From positions 393,937,632 to 394,001,631 of the forward strand of contig CM060900.1 in NCBI GenBank assembly GCA_030762935.1: a stretch of DNA of 64,000 bases, given 5' to 3'. The position numbers and the translations under genes are program-made. The notes beneath the pieces are model-generated. The model had not been told where the DNA came from, searched no databases, and saw nothing but the letters and a program-made list of their open reading frames with translations. Shown here in pieces: positions 36,772-48,479 of this stretch. This DNA is from Hymenopus coronatus (lineage: Eukaryota > Arthropoda > Insecta > Mantodea > Hymenopodidae). Within the stretch, counting starts at the first letter, position 1. Every line of letters starts with the position of its first letter.

Positions 36772-37370
36772 AACGTCTTAGAGAGAGACAGAGAAAGAGG
36801 TAGGGAGGTTGAAAGAGTTGAATGGGTAATGAAACCTTGTCCTCTTGTAAGGGATTAGCTTAGGAGAATGTTTTGGTTTAATAGGAGTTAGGTTAGGTAA
36901 AAGGGGTGCTAGGGGGGCTTCATAATTATTACACAGCATCTGTAGAGCTCCCTCGCTCATGCACATATTGAAACTGTTCTACCTACTGAAATACATAATG
37001 AAAACTGAACACCATTGGTAACAATCTTCAATGAATTAGTGCAATTTTGATCTTCAACAGCTATCACCCAGAAACCCTTTTGTACAGATATTTTTCAGCC
37101 ATATAGTAAGATAAAATATTAAATATGTAATACTGGCATGGATACCATCTCATGCAGACATATTCGGAAATGAGGATGTAGATGTGGCAACTAAAGAGAC
37201 AAATTGCAACTTTTCAAACATGATCAGTCTAAAACTTTGGCATAATAACTTCCAAAGTTTCTGAAGTATGAAATATGTAAACAGTGCAGGTTCTACAGCA
37301 ATTTCAGATCCAGTAGCCAACTAAACACAATACATTTTAGCAATAGTTTCTGTTACTAGGTTAAAGATCA
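35895..37370. other. 1.5-kb insertion in duplication copy 2
   Basis: Absent from copy 1. It contains a (GT)n run (about 36732-36767) and near its 3' end an RNase H remnant (separate entry). Its ends could not be fixed to the base. Confidence 0.55.
37136..37264 (+). pseudogene. LINE RNase H domain remnant
   Basis: The frame reads AWIPSHADIFGNEDVDVATKE. This corresponds to the W(I/V)PSHxGIxGNExADxxAKxA block at the end of RNase H domains in jockey- and I-group LINEs, which degrade the RNA strand. The Asp of NExAD is kept (EDVD). A stop follows within 30 codons. Only this fragment was found; the RT that should precede it is not visible. Confidence 0.6.
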
Positions 37371-38130
37371 AATGAAACATGAGTAGGTTCTTCTCAGTAG
37401 GTTAAGAATTGGATATACTGCATTACTCATTCATATATCCTTGCAAAAGTTTTCCAGCCTACATGTAAACACTGTCCTACCACTCTAACAATGCAAATAT
37501 ACAGTAACAAAGTGCCCTTCCTATGATTTTCAATGGTTTCAGAGTCATGTCTTGTTATCTCAATGACCTTGAATGTTCTAGCAGAGTGCCATAATATAGT
37601 AAATTTTGTAAAAGAAGTAAAATGTTATATTTGTATATAATCATATTTGTAAACCAGTTCAAATATTGGAATTCTTAAATCTTATTGTAGTCGCAACATG
37701 ACTTAATGTTAAAGCATAGACATACCTTGTAGGGGGTAAAGGAGAACTCATAGCCCCACAATTCTGAGCCAGAGGCTATTGCCACCTGTAATTTGATATT
37801 ACTATTTTGTATTTATATTCTGAATTGAATGCCTTTACCAAAAGTGCGTGCTAAGACTAAATTAACTACAATTATATTTATGTTCTTTCTCCAATTATGT
37901 GTGCCTCCAAGAAAACCTTGAAGAGACAAAAGTTGCACATTTATGTAAGTTATTTTCTTAATAATGTTTAAACCGTGATATATGCAAGGATTTATGTTAC
38001 TGGTGAGTCACTCTAATTAGTAAATAATTGTTTTCCAGTTAAACTACAGCCTATGGGGGAGAAAGTTGATACATGGGTGATACATGTAAAAGTTGATACA
38101 TTGGTCCTATTTTGCATCTACATTTTGCTC

Positions 38131-38712
38131 AATCTGTTACATGTATGTGACAGTGGTCTCCTTTGAATTAAAACTTTGTATTTGTTTCTTTTTCATTTTC
38201 ATCATTATGGACCTGTATTTTCTTTCCTTTTTTTCTCTATTTAATTAAACTCTGTTATTATAAATTTATCAGTAGTAAAATTCAAGTGTAAAGTAGGAAG
38301 ATACATTTTCCTCACACCTGGGTGTTGAAAAAATTTTATATTTTTTTTTATTAGGTATGGAAAAACTAATTCTTTAACTTTTTACAATTTTGGTTTTGCA
38401 GTTTTGTCAACACTGGTTAGCATCAATAAGCATTCAAAGAACCCAAATTTAACAAAACGTCCCAACAAAATATTAATTACAATTTAGGTGCACACACGAA
38501 AAGTTTTAGAATGCCATGTTTATGAAAAATGAAATTTACTTATTTGTCAGAGTTACTATCAAAATTTTGAGACTTCATTGGCATTTAGTTTGTTCAATTT
38601 GTTGTAATATTTCCTTAATTATCATCATATAAGGATTTACATTTGCCCAGAAATACATTTGACTAAAAACAATTTCCGGGCAGAGACGTTTTAAAATTTT
38701 AAATCATAAAGA
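38131..38712. other. no gene recognised
   Basis: AT-rich, no notable ORF. Confidence 0.5.
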
Positions 38713-38966
38713 ACGGCGCCGTGGCTGAGTGGTTAGACCGCGCACCTTCCACCTAGGGGCCCGGGTTCGATCCCAAGCGCCCTTATGTGGGATCTGCGGT
38801 GGACGTAGCGGAGTTTGGGTGGGTTTTCTCAGGGTCTTCTAGTTTCCCCCGCCCTTCATCCTACCAATTGCTCTGCATTTGGCTCCCTGACAGGCTTCCG
38901 ACTGCTAGGCATTCGCTTGTAAGTGGAGGCAAGCCAATTACGGAGAAAAAACGAAAAAAAAAAAAA
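38713..38966 (+). repeat. tRNA-derived SINE, family 1, copy 4 (best preserved head)
   Basis: A-box tggctgagtggtt (38722-38734) and B-box gggttcgatccc (38763-38774) are nearly consensus. The body has gggatctgcggtggacgtagc and ttctcagggtcttctagtttccccc. Its 3' half differs from copies 1-3 (gctccctgacaggcttccg) and it ends in an A-rich tail (about 38943-38966). The acceptor-stem ends do not pair, so it is not a tRNA gene. Confidence 0.85.
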
Positions 38967-39149
38967 CTCCAGCCTAATCAATGTGAAAAAGGGCTTCGAA
39001 GTGCATTTGGCGAGAATGTTCAACCAACAAAAATGTATAATGTGTACAGCAAAACTCAAAAAGATATCCATTTTCTTTTAATGATGAATTTCATGAAGGA
39101 CGTCGAAGAACTAAGCCACGATATTAGTTATGATACGACAGATCTGGAC

Positions 39150-39415
39150 AAGGGGCTAATGCGTATACATGTGGAAGGTAGGGAATTCAAGGAGGAGCGA
39201 GATACTAGCGAGAGAGCAGGACTAAGGCTAATGCGTATACATGAGGAAGATAGGGAATTCATTGAGAAGTGAGACCCTACCGAGAGAGCAGGACCAGAGC
39301 TAATGCGTATACATGAGGAAGATAGGGAATTTAAGGAGTAGTGAGACCCTAGCGAGAGAGCCGGACTAATTCTAATGCGTATACTTGGAGAAGATAGGGA
39401 AATCAAAAAGTCGTG
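39150..39415. repeat. 72-bp tandem repeat, 4 units (left terminus)
   Basis: The anchor ctaatgcgtata occurs near 39158, 39229, 39301 and 39373, a period of 71-72. On the plus strand each unit could encode 24 residues, of the type RLMRIHEEDREF; in several units an Arg CGA position reads TGA. Confidence 0.85.
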
Positions 39416-41119
39416 CTAGGAGGAGGAGGGGGTTTCTAACCGAGACCCAGAGATGCATTGTTCAACCCTTTATGACCCTTATAAGGTTTTTGTTTTCAGA
39501 TGTTTTTATTTTGTTTCCAGTATTTGGACATGTTTGAACGATTTTTGTATTATGGATAATGTTTGAGAACTTTTTAACATTATTTCACTGTGGTTTTTGT
39601 TTTGCTTTCCATTGCTTTTTAAAAACAGTTTAACACGTTTTGGGACACTATTTTTCGGTGATTATTGTGCTTCCGCACACCTGTTCAGTATTTTTAAGAT
39701 TATTTTAGTGTTGATGCAGTTGTTAGATTGCTTTTAATAGCACTTTGTATCATGTGGAGGGTGTATAGGCCTCTAGAACAGTTAGTTTCAGGATATCCAT
39801 AAGATATTTTAGCACTTTCTCCAGCGACATAAAATTATTTCCAGTTATGATCAGTCATTTTTGAGGATTGCTATTCAGAGGGTTTGTTTAGGACTCCGGG
39901 CTAGATAGCTAGTGTATTAATCAGGCATTTCATTTCTTTTCTAGTCACTTCGAGCCATTTTGTGGGGAAATAGAGCTCCAAAACGACATTTTAACTCTTT
40001 TCAGAAGTTTCCGCTATATATGTTATAGTAATGCCCTCAGGCATTATTTATACCAACCCCTCAGGATTGTATTAGTGGGTTCCCTTTTAAGGACTTGGTA
40101 ATAGCGGTCAAGGAATACTAATGACATTTAACTAACTTTAAGAGTATATTTGGACGATAGCCCTTTTCTTGAAATCTTGTGACCCCTTTTCCTACTTTTC
40201 ATGGTAATTGGTCACACTTTATGTCGTTTCTGCAACCATTTTCTTCGTTTCTGAAGTAAGTTCTGCAATCGTTTCAGTATTCTGACATTATTGCTAGATT
40301 TATACCATTTCCAGTTCCTGGGTGGTTTACCTAATCTGTAGACACATATAAGTCATTACAGTATTATCACATTTATCCTCTGGTTTGTACCCTTTATTAA
40401 TAATTATGCATTCTATTTCAGTATTTTAACAGTACTTTAGTGGTCATATTGTATTTTTTTGCAAACTTCTAAATTTTCAGATAAATCTGTAAATCGAGGG
40501 GATATGTTTGCATTGTTTCCAGTCTTCCTTAGGTTGAAGCCCTAACATAACCTCAACTCTTCGTTTCTTCAACTGTTTTTGTCTCGTCTTTTTTGCTTAA
40601 CGTCTCTTTTCGAGGCCAACACTAGAAGAATGATTTAAACATTTGCTGTCGAAGTCCATGCGGTACAATGAACAAACTGTTTCCTTATATATTTATTCGT
40701 CTTTGGTTGTTTTTACAGTATCTTTTCTTTTGAACACATTTTTTTCTCTCTGAGCTAACACTAGAATAATACCCGCCCTCCCACCTCTCAACTTCTTCTT
40801 GTTCTTGTTGCTGTTTCTTCTTCTTGTTGCTACTGCTAAAGCCTTAGGTATATTTATTGAGGTGTCAGCATTTTCAGCTTTTTATATTTAAATTTATTTT
40901 TTATATAAAGACAATTAGCATTAGAGGTGAGGCGACGCTCCTCTTTTACTCGGGCTTGAGATCGACATAGAGAGTTGCTCTAAAGCAGAGTTTCCACCTT
41001 CCCTCATTCTTATTAATCTATCGTTGTAGGTCATTGGCTAGCCTCATGGGAGGTTTGTAGTTTAAGCTTCAATTTCTCCTACCACGTTACCATTGATGAG
41101 TAATGTGTGTAACGTTCGC
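39416..41119 (-). other. conserved non-coding spacer of left arm
   Basis: Matches 52833-54880 in inverted orientation over most of its length, for example the Glu/Lys-poor block cctatacaccctccacat and the block ggtcgtatt/aatacaatatgaccat. No reading frame is kept in either copy. It contains loosely repeated aaaatactgaaa-like words. Confidence 0.6.
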
Positions 41120-44100
41120 TCATGTTTTGTTAGCAACTTTGTAATGCTCATAAGCATATGTTGATTCTTTATCATCAGCAATCACTCCCTTATCATCATA
41201 AGGCGACTGAGCGATTTTGCTGACTTTTACACTCGAAACGTCATGCTGTTGAGACATGATCAGGTTCATTGGAATTCATATTGTTTAATTATTTTGATGA
41301 CAATTTACATAGTTTATCAAATGAGATGTACTGCCTACTAGCACTTCGTTTTATGCCCTTAAACTTTTTTATCATTTCTCCATCAATATCGAGAGCATAC
41401 ATCTGAGACCAGTGCGACAAAACGTTGGATGATTTTTCCACTAGCTTCAACTTTAAACTTTCCCAACACCTTCTTGTTTTGAGTGGAGTGGCACATATGA
41501 ATTTCGGGGTAATCCGATAAATCTAGATGTTCCAGAAATCGTAGATTATCCGGTATATGTCAGCTGTTGTAACTGGATGAATAAAGGTGTCAGTATCCTT
41601 GTACATAAGCTTCAGCTTTTCAGTCCCATAATACGGTAATACCACAACATATTGGTAGGAGTACATGAAAGGTTTTGATATATCCAGCGCGCTCTTTCCG
41701 ATGTATATTGCCTTGTTGAATGTAATCTGTCACGATGCCATATAAATAACTGTCAGCTTAGGCCCATAAATGCTTCTATCGATGAATGCAGGCTTAACAA
41801 CAAGTTTTTCCAATGTTTTCTTGTTTGTCAAAAGACGCATTTCCATTCGATTTCTTATATTCTGTACAGTTTTTCTAAACATAGCATTATTGAACAGTTT
41901 ATAAATATCTTTTTAAAAGTAATTTCTCGTCTGTTGTCGCAGCTTGTTATTAATCGCATGTGAGGTTTTTAACCAACTCGATTGTCGAAATTGTAACACA
42001 TGAAGAATTTCTTTAGTCGTGGACCATGTGAGTGCGCATGTTTTAATTGCCATGTAATGTAAAACATACCTCTTTCTGCATCTATGATGCGCAATTAGCT
42101 GCTTTGCACTTGCTTTATCAGGTTTCAGACACTCGGGCAGAAACGGCATATCATTATGAAGATCATGGAGAAACCAACACAAGACCTCCATAATATAGTG
42201 GATGCTGCTTAGGCCAGCCATATTGGTTATTTGCATCTTCGTATGTAATAAATTGAGCTTGTTTACCAGGTTCGAACTTCTCCACGTAGGTATTACTAGC
42301 TTCAGCATACCGGTGAGAAGCCTGGCATAATCCTCCTCTTATGCCAACCTCTATCATTAGAAGTTGGTCACAATCCATATTTAATTCTAGCTAAATTCCA
42401 GTATACAGAAGCATAGCATCCTAGGTAAGCCCTGGAGATGTAAAGTAATGAGCATGTTCATCTTTATGCGTTTTCAAGGTTTGCTCTCAGAAGGCTTCAA
42501 ATACATTGGCGAGAAGAAGTACATCAGAGTTTAAGTAGAGATCACTGTATTCTCCCAGATTTCGGATACTAAACTGCTCCCATACATTTTTAGTGTGTTC
42601 ACAGTCTTGATAATTGATTTCTTCCTCATATAACTTATTGCAGAACGTTTCCTTTGGAGGCCAGCATGTTCCTTTCAAAACTTACCTAGAGCTGATGTAA
42701 TCATAGGGGAATACTCCTTTACGAGCCATCGAACCAAACTTCTCCTCTCCAAAGTATTTATACGTCTGGAAACGATGTTATGGTCTTTGTTAGCTTATCC
42801 AAACTTGAAAAGGGGAAGCAATATGTTAGCACTAACCGCATGTCTTTAACTTGCTTCGGGAGTGAAATACACTTTTCTTCTGAGCATGGAATCACCTCCA
42901 ATCTGTCTCTTGTACAACCTAGGTGTTTAACTATGAAATGTGAATAATAGCCGCTTAAGTTGTGCATGATGGCAGGGATATTGTTAGGTGTTTTGCAAGC
43001 TGGATTGCACTTATTATGAAGACTTCCTTGATATTCACCAGTCAAATGATTATGATCCATAACCTTCCAGTACACTTCGGTGAATTATTTATTATACAAG
43101 TAGGATTTGACAGAAGACGCGAATTCCTCCTGTTGTTCATTAGTTAGTTTAAGAGGTTTAGTCCTTTTTTTTTTTTTATAGACCGCTAGTCTTCTTTGCA
43201 AGAAATGTTAGATAATCCATAAACTTCTCAGCAGCATCATCGCCTCTGAATACTTAAGGCGCAGTAGGAAGATCAGTCTTTAGTTGCTCTACAGATGACG
43301 CTGCTTTAATGTAAACAGCTAAACTAATAGGAGAATGCTTCTGAATTAAACTCGCATGAGTAAATAAGACTGAGAATACTTCAAAATCAGCATAGATAAC
43401 ATACGGGAAATTCAGCATTTTTAAACTGAACGATAGATGTTTATTTGTGGGTATAACTATTTTGTCGATAGCAAGATGACTGCAGATAGTATCATGTTCC
43501 TGCAATTTTTCTATTCTACTTCTTCTATAATGATCATCAAAATGAGCGGAGCAGCGCTTACAGGTGCACACTTGCCCATCATGTTTTGTCTTTTGTTCTA
43601 GAATAAGCTTCTTAAAGTTCATGATGTATATATGGTGATTCCTACCATTTCCATCGCTCAGCAGAAGAAGATCGCGATGACCTAGCAGTTCTTGTTCCAC
43701 AAACTTTATTGGACATCCAAACACGTTGATAGATATACTGTTTTTCTTCTCGAACACAGGAATTTCAGCCAATGGCGTAGGAAATGTGATACACGAGAAG
43801 TTGTATTTACGTTCAAGTTCCTTTTGTTTGCTGATCCGTTGAGGATCCTTTTGAATGAATTTTGCAAGGATATCGCATAAAACATTTATCATCGCGATAG
43901 TTCTGAGGGTTGACACAAACTGTGTTCCTTTCTATAGATGCAGGTAAAGGTATATAACTGCTTCCGCGCAGTGGGTTACATTTGTTAATTTGAAGGCGTA
44001 CCCCGTCCACAGGAAGCAGAGCACAATTGCTTCCTCTAAGTTGTGATTCCTCCATTTCAGCAGTCAGTTTCTCGAACTTAGCCTCTAGTAAAACGTATAA

Positions 44101-44470
44101 ATCAGTTTCTAGAAACCTAATTATTGGTTTTGAAGGTCTTACCAGCAGCTTCTCCAGTACTATTTACAAATTGACACTCAACTAGAAGATTAATCTTCAC
44201 AGTTTTATGTATGGAGAGCTCTTTTTCAACAGATTGTATAATCCTGTGTTTAGCTTCCTGCAGCTAAGTTTTCATGTTATTGCTAGAATTACATCGGATG
44301 AAGTAAGATTTCAGACATCCTTCGAACGCTGTTTCGTACTCTTTAATATTGCATTCATTCACCATTATAGCCAATAGCTGATGGCTGGTAAGCTCGGCTT
44401 TTGTTTTCTTTACGTACACAACTGCACCGCAACGCTCTTCATGACGACTTCCATTCTAACTGTAGTTTAA
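41120..44470 (-). pseudogene. protein-primed-type family B DNA polymerase, left copy
   Basis: These polymerases replicate linear element or viral genomes. On the minus strand the N-terminal region is seen at about 44360-43910 (NKCNPLRGSSYIPLP). Then come a Cys/His pair region (43570-43470); exonuclease motif I, YADFE (about 43385-43400); an endonuclease VII-like DHNHLTGEYQG..HNKCN insert (about 43057-42998); and exonuclease II, HNLSGYYSHF, with Tyr where Asp is usual (about 42963-42934). These are followed by exonuclease III YSDLYLNSDVLLL; motif A DANNQYGW (about 42217-42240); a motif B region (about 41960-41855); motif C, KDTDTF (about 41588-41604); and a C-terminus ending in TGA at 41120-41122. 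The order matches Polinton/adintovirus polymerases. Many frameshifts and stops, so inactive. Confidence 0.8.
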
Positions 44471-44719
44471 GGTGTTTACATTTAAAGAGTTGACCACAGG
44501 TCATTTTATGTCGCCTCTTGTTATAGCTCTTCAAAAAGCTTTTCCCGCGCTTAATACAGCTTTAGTTAGAAGGAGTTTGGAGAGTGGACTAAATGTAGTT
44601 TGTTGCATATCTCTAATGTATTAAATTCTTAAAAATGAGATTAAATTGTAAGTGCTTTTTGGCCTTCGCACTTTCTTCTCGCTATTGATAGCTAGTTTTT
44701 TTTTTTGTTTTTTTTTGTT
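44471..44719. other. no gene; T-rich boundary
   Basis: Ends in a T-rich tract (about 44697-44717) that reads as an A-tail on the minus strand, next to the gag-only element. A Cys/His-containing fragment upstream of the polymerase may be its extreme N-terminus. Confidence 0.4.
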
Positions 44720-46091
44720 AGTGGTGGGGGAAAACTCACTGACGCCCTAATTTCAGGCCAGTCTGGGAGCGTAACACTCTTCGCACAGGACTCGCACCAG
44801 TGCGGCACTACCCACGAAAAATCCTCACCGGAAGTAGGAGGCCCAGTACCGCTTTAAGCACCTGTGTATTTCTGGCGGATTATGAATGCTGCCTGCACTT
44901 GCAAGTAATGAATGAATTGCCAGGAGACAAACATGACTTGTGCCTTGAGAGCCCCCTGGAGAAGTGGCTGGTGAAAATGATAGGGAGTTAATGGTGATGC
45001 TTTTTGTAGTTACTGGTGATGCTTCTTGAGGTAGGTTAGGTCACCGCGGAGCTGATGCCTGTAGAGTTCCCGGGGTGTCTTAGATTGATGTTGTAGTGGT
45101 GCTTCAGCTATCTGAACCAGCGGTTCAGAGTCGCTGTGGTGCATGGGCGGCCGTCCCGACGTCGTCTTCAGGAGGGCCTTCAGCTCCTCCCTGATGATGA
45201 TCCCGATGTCTGTGTAGAGCGTAGTGAACTGCTGTCGTAGACTTGGGAGTTGCTGAAGTTCGGTTTGTTGTTCCTACAAGTGGTCCTCCAGGTGAGTCAG
45301 TTTGTTCCTCAGCGTCAGAGGTCCTGAATGGCCTCATTTAGACCCTGGAGTTCCTGTAGAAGATCGTCGGTTTGAAGTATGGATGGTGTAGGTGTTGGTG
45401 TCTGCGCTGTCTGAGTTGTTGCTGGAGTTGGTTCTTACCAGGCTGGCTGGGGGGGGGGTGGTTCCCCATCCGTGGATAGGCGGGACACGTGGCTTGCCCG
45501 GTGTAGTTTCTTGTGCTATGGCAGGAGGCACAAAACCGGCGTCTGTGGCGGAGGTCATGCCCCGTGCACTCGGCGGTGTAAGCTGCGGTTCCACATTAGT
45601 GGCACCGGGGCGGCGAAAAACATTCTTCTAGGCTATGCCCAATAGCTCAGGAGTGGCTTTAACAAGGGCAACATTTAGGCCAAAGCAGCTTCCATGTCGG
45701 TGAGGTCTTGAAACTCGATTCAGACGAGCGGTGAAAGTTCCAGGTCGCTGATTTTGCGAGTGGCCCTCCAGCAAGAAGGCCATTGCGACTTCGCTGCGTC
45801 TATTAGATGCCGGGTGGAAAGGTTCCTAGGGATCCCTCTAACCACAGCACTGAACTGCTGTGGTAGCGACTGCGCGGGCTCCTGCGTTGGCGTCGGCTGC
45901 GGCGGCGGTGCCTGGACTAGCTCCGGTGAAGGTGTTGCCGACGCTTCCCCACTGCAGGAGAGCTGGAAGCTGGAGAAGCAGCGGATCTGCGTTGTGTCTT
46001 CTTCCTCGGCATCTCGAAGCCTCTCGAATTTTTTTTTTGTTTTTTTGTTTTGTTTTTTTTTTACCGTGGAGGGCAAAAATGCATTACGCAC
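44720..46091 (-). mobile_element. gag-only retroposon, copy A
   Basis: Minus strand, from about 46091. A Lys-rich start over an A-tract is followed by an acidic stretch (DAEEEDT) and a Pro-rich stretch. Next is an RRM-like gag block FSAVVRGIPRNLSTRHLIDA (about 45840), then a zinc-knuckle region with CASCHSTRNYTGQATCP (about 45480-45536), then NKLTHLEDHL..EQQTELQQLPSL, which resembles a coiled coil. It reaches an A-rich tail at about 44717-44697. No endonuclease or RT follows. Frameshifts and stops occur. The layout resembles ORF1-only LINE derivatives (half-LINEs) that depend on a partner for copying. The parent element was not identified. Confidence 0.5.
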
Positions 46092-46845
46092 TCGACCCCC
46101 AGCCGAGGTGCAATGGCTGGGAGGATATGCACCCGCGTTAGTAAGAGAGAGATAAGATGCTACCGCACTATGTGCGGGAGCGGGTAACAGATTTTATCTA
46201 GGCTGGCAGCCATGGAACCTGACTGCAGCATAGGGAATGGAAGTGATACTACAGAGGAGTTAAAATGTGAAAATTGAGGAGAGAAATGAACGTAGAAAAC
46301 TTACAGAATCAATCGGTTGACGGAGTGCTCCGCGAATCTCCCAGGCCAGAAATCCGCTGCCAGTGCGCGCTTATCAGCCTGGACATAAGAAGGAGCGGTG
46401 TTGAGCAGCTGGCTTCTGGACTGGAACAGCGCAGCAGAGTAAGCAGCTTGCTGCAGGAGAATCTGCCGCAGTTGCTGGGTGATGCCTTCGATCCCCGTGG
46501 ACAGGTTGGCGGCTGTGGTCCGGTGACTAGTAGTTGCTGCGGAGTTTGACATTTGCAGATCCTATAGCTTCTCTGTGAGGATGCTGCATGTCTCTTCCAT
46601 GGCAGCTAAACGAGAGCCGACGTTTAGGATATCCGCGTGGAGGTCCTGAATGGCGTCTGGCGTCGCTGCGTCTGTTGAGGGTGCAGTTGGCGTGTCCTTG
46701 GCGACTGGAGTCTACTTTGCTGTTGCTCGGGCTGGAGGTGGTGAAGTAGTTCTGCTCCGCGGGTAGAGAGGGCACTGGGTTTGCCCGGTGAAATGTCCTG
46801 TGCCACGACATAACAGTCGCAAGTTTGTTTTACAAAGAACGTCAA
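46092..46845 (-). mobile_element. gag-only retroposon, copy B (5'-truncated)
   Basis: Minus strand. It starts abruptly at about 46845 within the zinc-knuckle region (CRGTGHFTGQTQCPLYPR, about 46755-46808), matching the TGQATCPAYPR of copy A. It continues with a coiled-coil-like part (DAIQDLHADIL, GSRLAAMEET, TGIEGITQQLRQILLQQ) and a probable 3' untranslated region. It ends in an interrupted A-tract (46062-46029) that is also the start of copy A. The copies therefore lie head to tail. GC content is well above the surroundings. Confidence 0.5.
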
Positions 46846-46849
46846 TCCA

Positions 46850-47430
46850 TGCCCCTGTGCGCTGTGAATTAGAAAACAATGAACAAGTAAAGAAGGTCTT
46901 TGAAGTCAAAAACATTCAGCATGCATAAATAAAAGTCGAATATCGCAAGAAATTCACAAACATCCCACAATACACACGATGCTAGGCCTCGGGCATACCA
47001 AAAACTTCTGTTGGCTCACATCTCGATGTGTGAAGTGTCCCTCTAATCATCATTTCTCTGAATGCCCAAAAAACAAAGATACTCAGTCCTCCTGCTTGAA
47101 CTGCGGAGAAGCACATCCGGCAAATTTTAGAGGTACCCGTTGCCCATAATAACATCTGCACCGCCAAAGCTAAACCTGGAAAATTTTCCGAAGTTGACAC
47201 CAAACTCTCCCTCTTCTGCTCCTGAAATTGCTCAGTGGCTACGCTATGGTCCTCCAGAAAATGAAAATTACCGGCATTTCAGTCAGCAACAATTTACAAA
47301 AAATTCTTCTTCTGCTTCTTCCTCCCCCGATGACACTGGAAACCTTCTTCAGCCAGCTATTAACTTTCTAGCATCATATCTACCAAAAATCAAATCCTTT
47401 TTCTTAGAACTTTTTGCAAGTTCTTTGCCC
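46850..47430 (+). pseudogene. jockey gag C-terminal part with zinc knuckles
   Basis: Frames give LENNEQVKKVFEVKNIQH, the end of a PRE_C2HC-like domain; LGHTKNFC from the first knuckle; CVKCPSNHHFSEC; and CLNCGEAHPANFRGTRC at about 47090-47145. A Ser/Pro-rich tail follows to the start of ORF2. Stop codons fall before the knuckles and at 47146-47148, so the gene is broken. These knuckles bind element RNA in related retrotransposons. Confidence 0.7.
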
Positions 47431-48115
47431 ATGGCCACTAAGTATCAAGATTATTCATTCTCTCAACTAACTATAATAAATTGGAACGCTAACGGAATCA
47501 AAGCCAAAAGGAGGTCTTTCCGGAATTCATCTCAAGATACTACTTCGCACAAGCTTGCGTCACCGTGACTCACCTAGTACAGCACGAAAAGCTTTCAGTA
47601 CCTGGTTATGCAACGTATATGACCGATCACAACGCTCTCGTCGCCTCAGGTGGAGTGGCCATCTTCATTCGAAAGGACAGACACCACTATTTGGTCTTAC
47701 TGCCCCAACTAACCAGCATCGAAGCTTGCGAGTTTCAAATAATTATGCAAAACTCCTCTAGAACGACAATAATTTCAGCATACAAGCCAACAGGACTCTG
47801 TCTTGATGACCAGGATATTAATACTAAATTCTCTGACAGTGCCGACCCTTCTCGTGCGGCATCTAAATAGTAAGCATGAAACACGGGGATGCGTGTGAAA
47901 ACTCAAAACGGAAGACGTTTATTAACAGCAGCTGAGCGCAATGCATTCAATATCTTAGCCCCACCCGGTCTTGCTTTCTTTAGACAAAATGTAGCACCTG
48001 TCATACTAGACATAGCATTTTACACAAATGTATCAGGCATTCCCACCATGGTTGTTCTACCTGAAATGGACTCCGACCACTCCCCGATATTCTTTGACGA
48101 TAATCTGATACACTA
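47431..48115 (+). pseudogene. jockey AP-like endonuclease, degraded
   Basis: From the ATG at 47431 the frame reads SQLTIINWNANGIKAKR, the endonuclease start. After frameshifts come VTHLVQHEKLSVPGY, where ETHL is expected and the catalytic Glu is not preserved; ASGGVAIFIRKDRH; IISAYKPTG; and finally MDSDHSPIFF at about 48066-48095, with the conserved SDH. The GDxNAKH block in the middle is missing, probably by a deletion near 47860. Not functional. Confidence 0.75.
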
Positions 48116-48479
48116 GAAGACTCAGCATAGGTTTCATAAACTGGGAAACCTTCCAAAATGTAATTGATAACGAGCTAAAACCTGCGTGCAATCTGAAAAC
48201 TACACGTGATGCAGAAGCAACAATTCTTGTGTTCACAAAAGTCATAACTTCAGCCACAGACAAGTCCATAGCTCTAGCCAGAACTATGCAAGAAAGAAAA
48301 TCCTATCATGAAACATTGCCCTCTAGCATCAGATGTCTCTTGAAAGAAAAGCAAAATGCGCCGGATTTGGCAGAAGAACAGAGAAACTTCGCCATTTCAT
48401 CGTTTGAACCAACACACAAGAAAAGTAAGAAAACAAGTATATGAATACGGCATTCCTCTTATCAACGGCACCCATCCAG

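Larger units (their letters stand above)
35245..38130 (+). repeat. direct duplication, copy 2 (with insertion)
   Basis: Matches 31905-33450 block by block. Similarity breaks at about 35895, after gtaatgtagcatt, and resumes at about 37370 with ttcttctcagtaggttaag, so about 1.5 kb is present here and absent from copy 1. Confidence 0.75.
39105..44470 (-). mobile_element. left arm of inverted pair: terminal repeats, spacer, polymerase B
   Basis: Read on the minus strand, this arm carries a polymerase B pseudogene, about 1.7 kb of non-coding DNA, then four 72-bp units ending in a shared outer boundary (cagatctgtc..aacta). The plus-strand segment 50235-55885 has the same parts in the same order, so the two lie head to head in inverted orientation about 7.4 kb apart. 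Similarity is visible in coding, non-coding and repeat parts, and stops at about 39105 and 55885. Family-B polymerases of this kind occur in Polintons/Mavericks, adintoviruses and related elements. No integrase, capsid, ATPase or protease gene was found, so the class is inferred. Confidence 0.7.

Noticed and set aside
38713..38790. tRNA gene with good A and B boxes
   Set aside because: Acceptor stem ends do not pair, and the same head recurs with a SINE body at four other sites.
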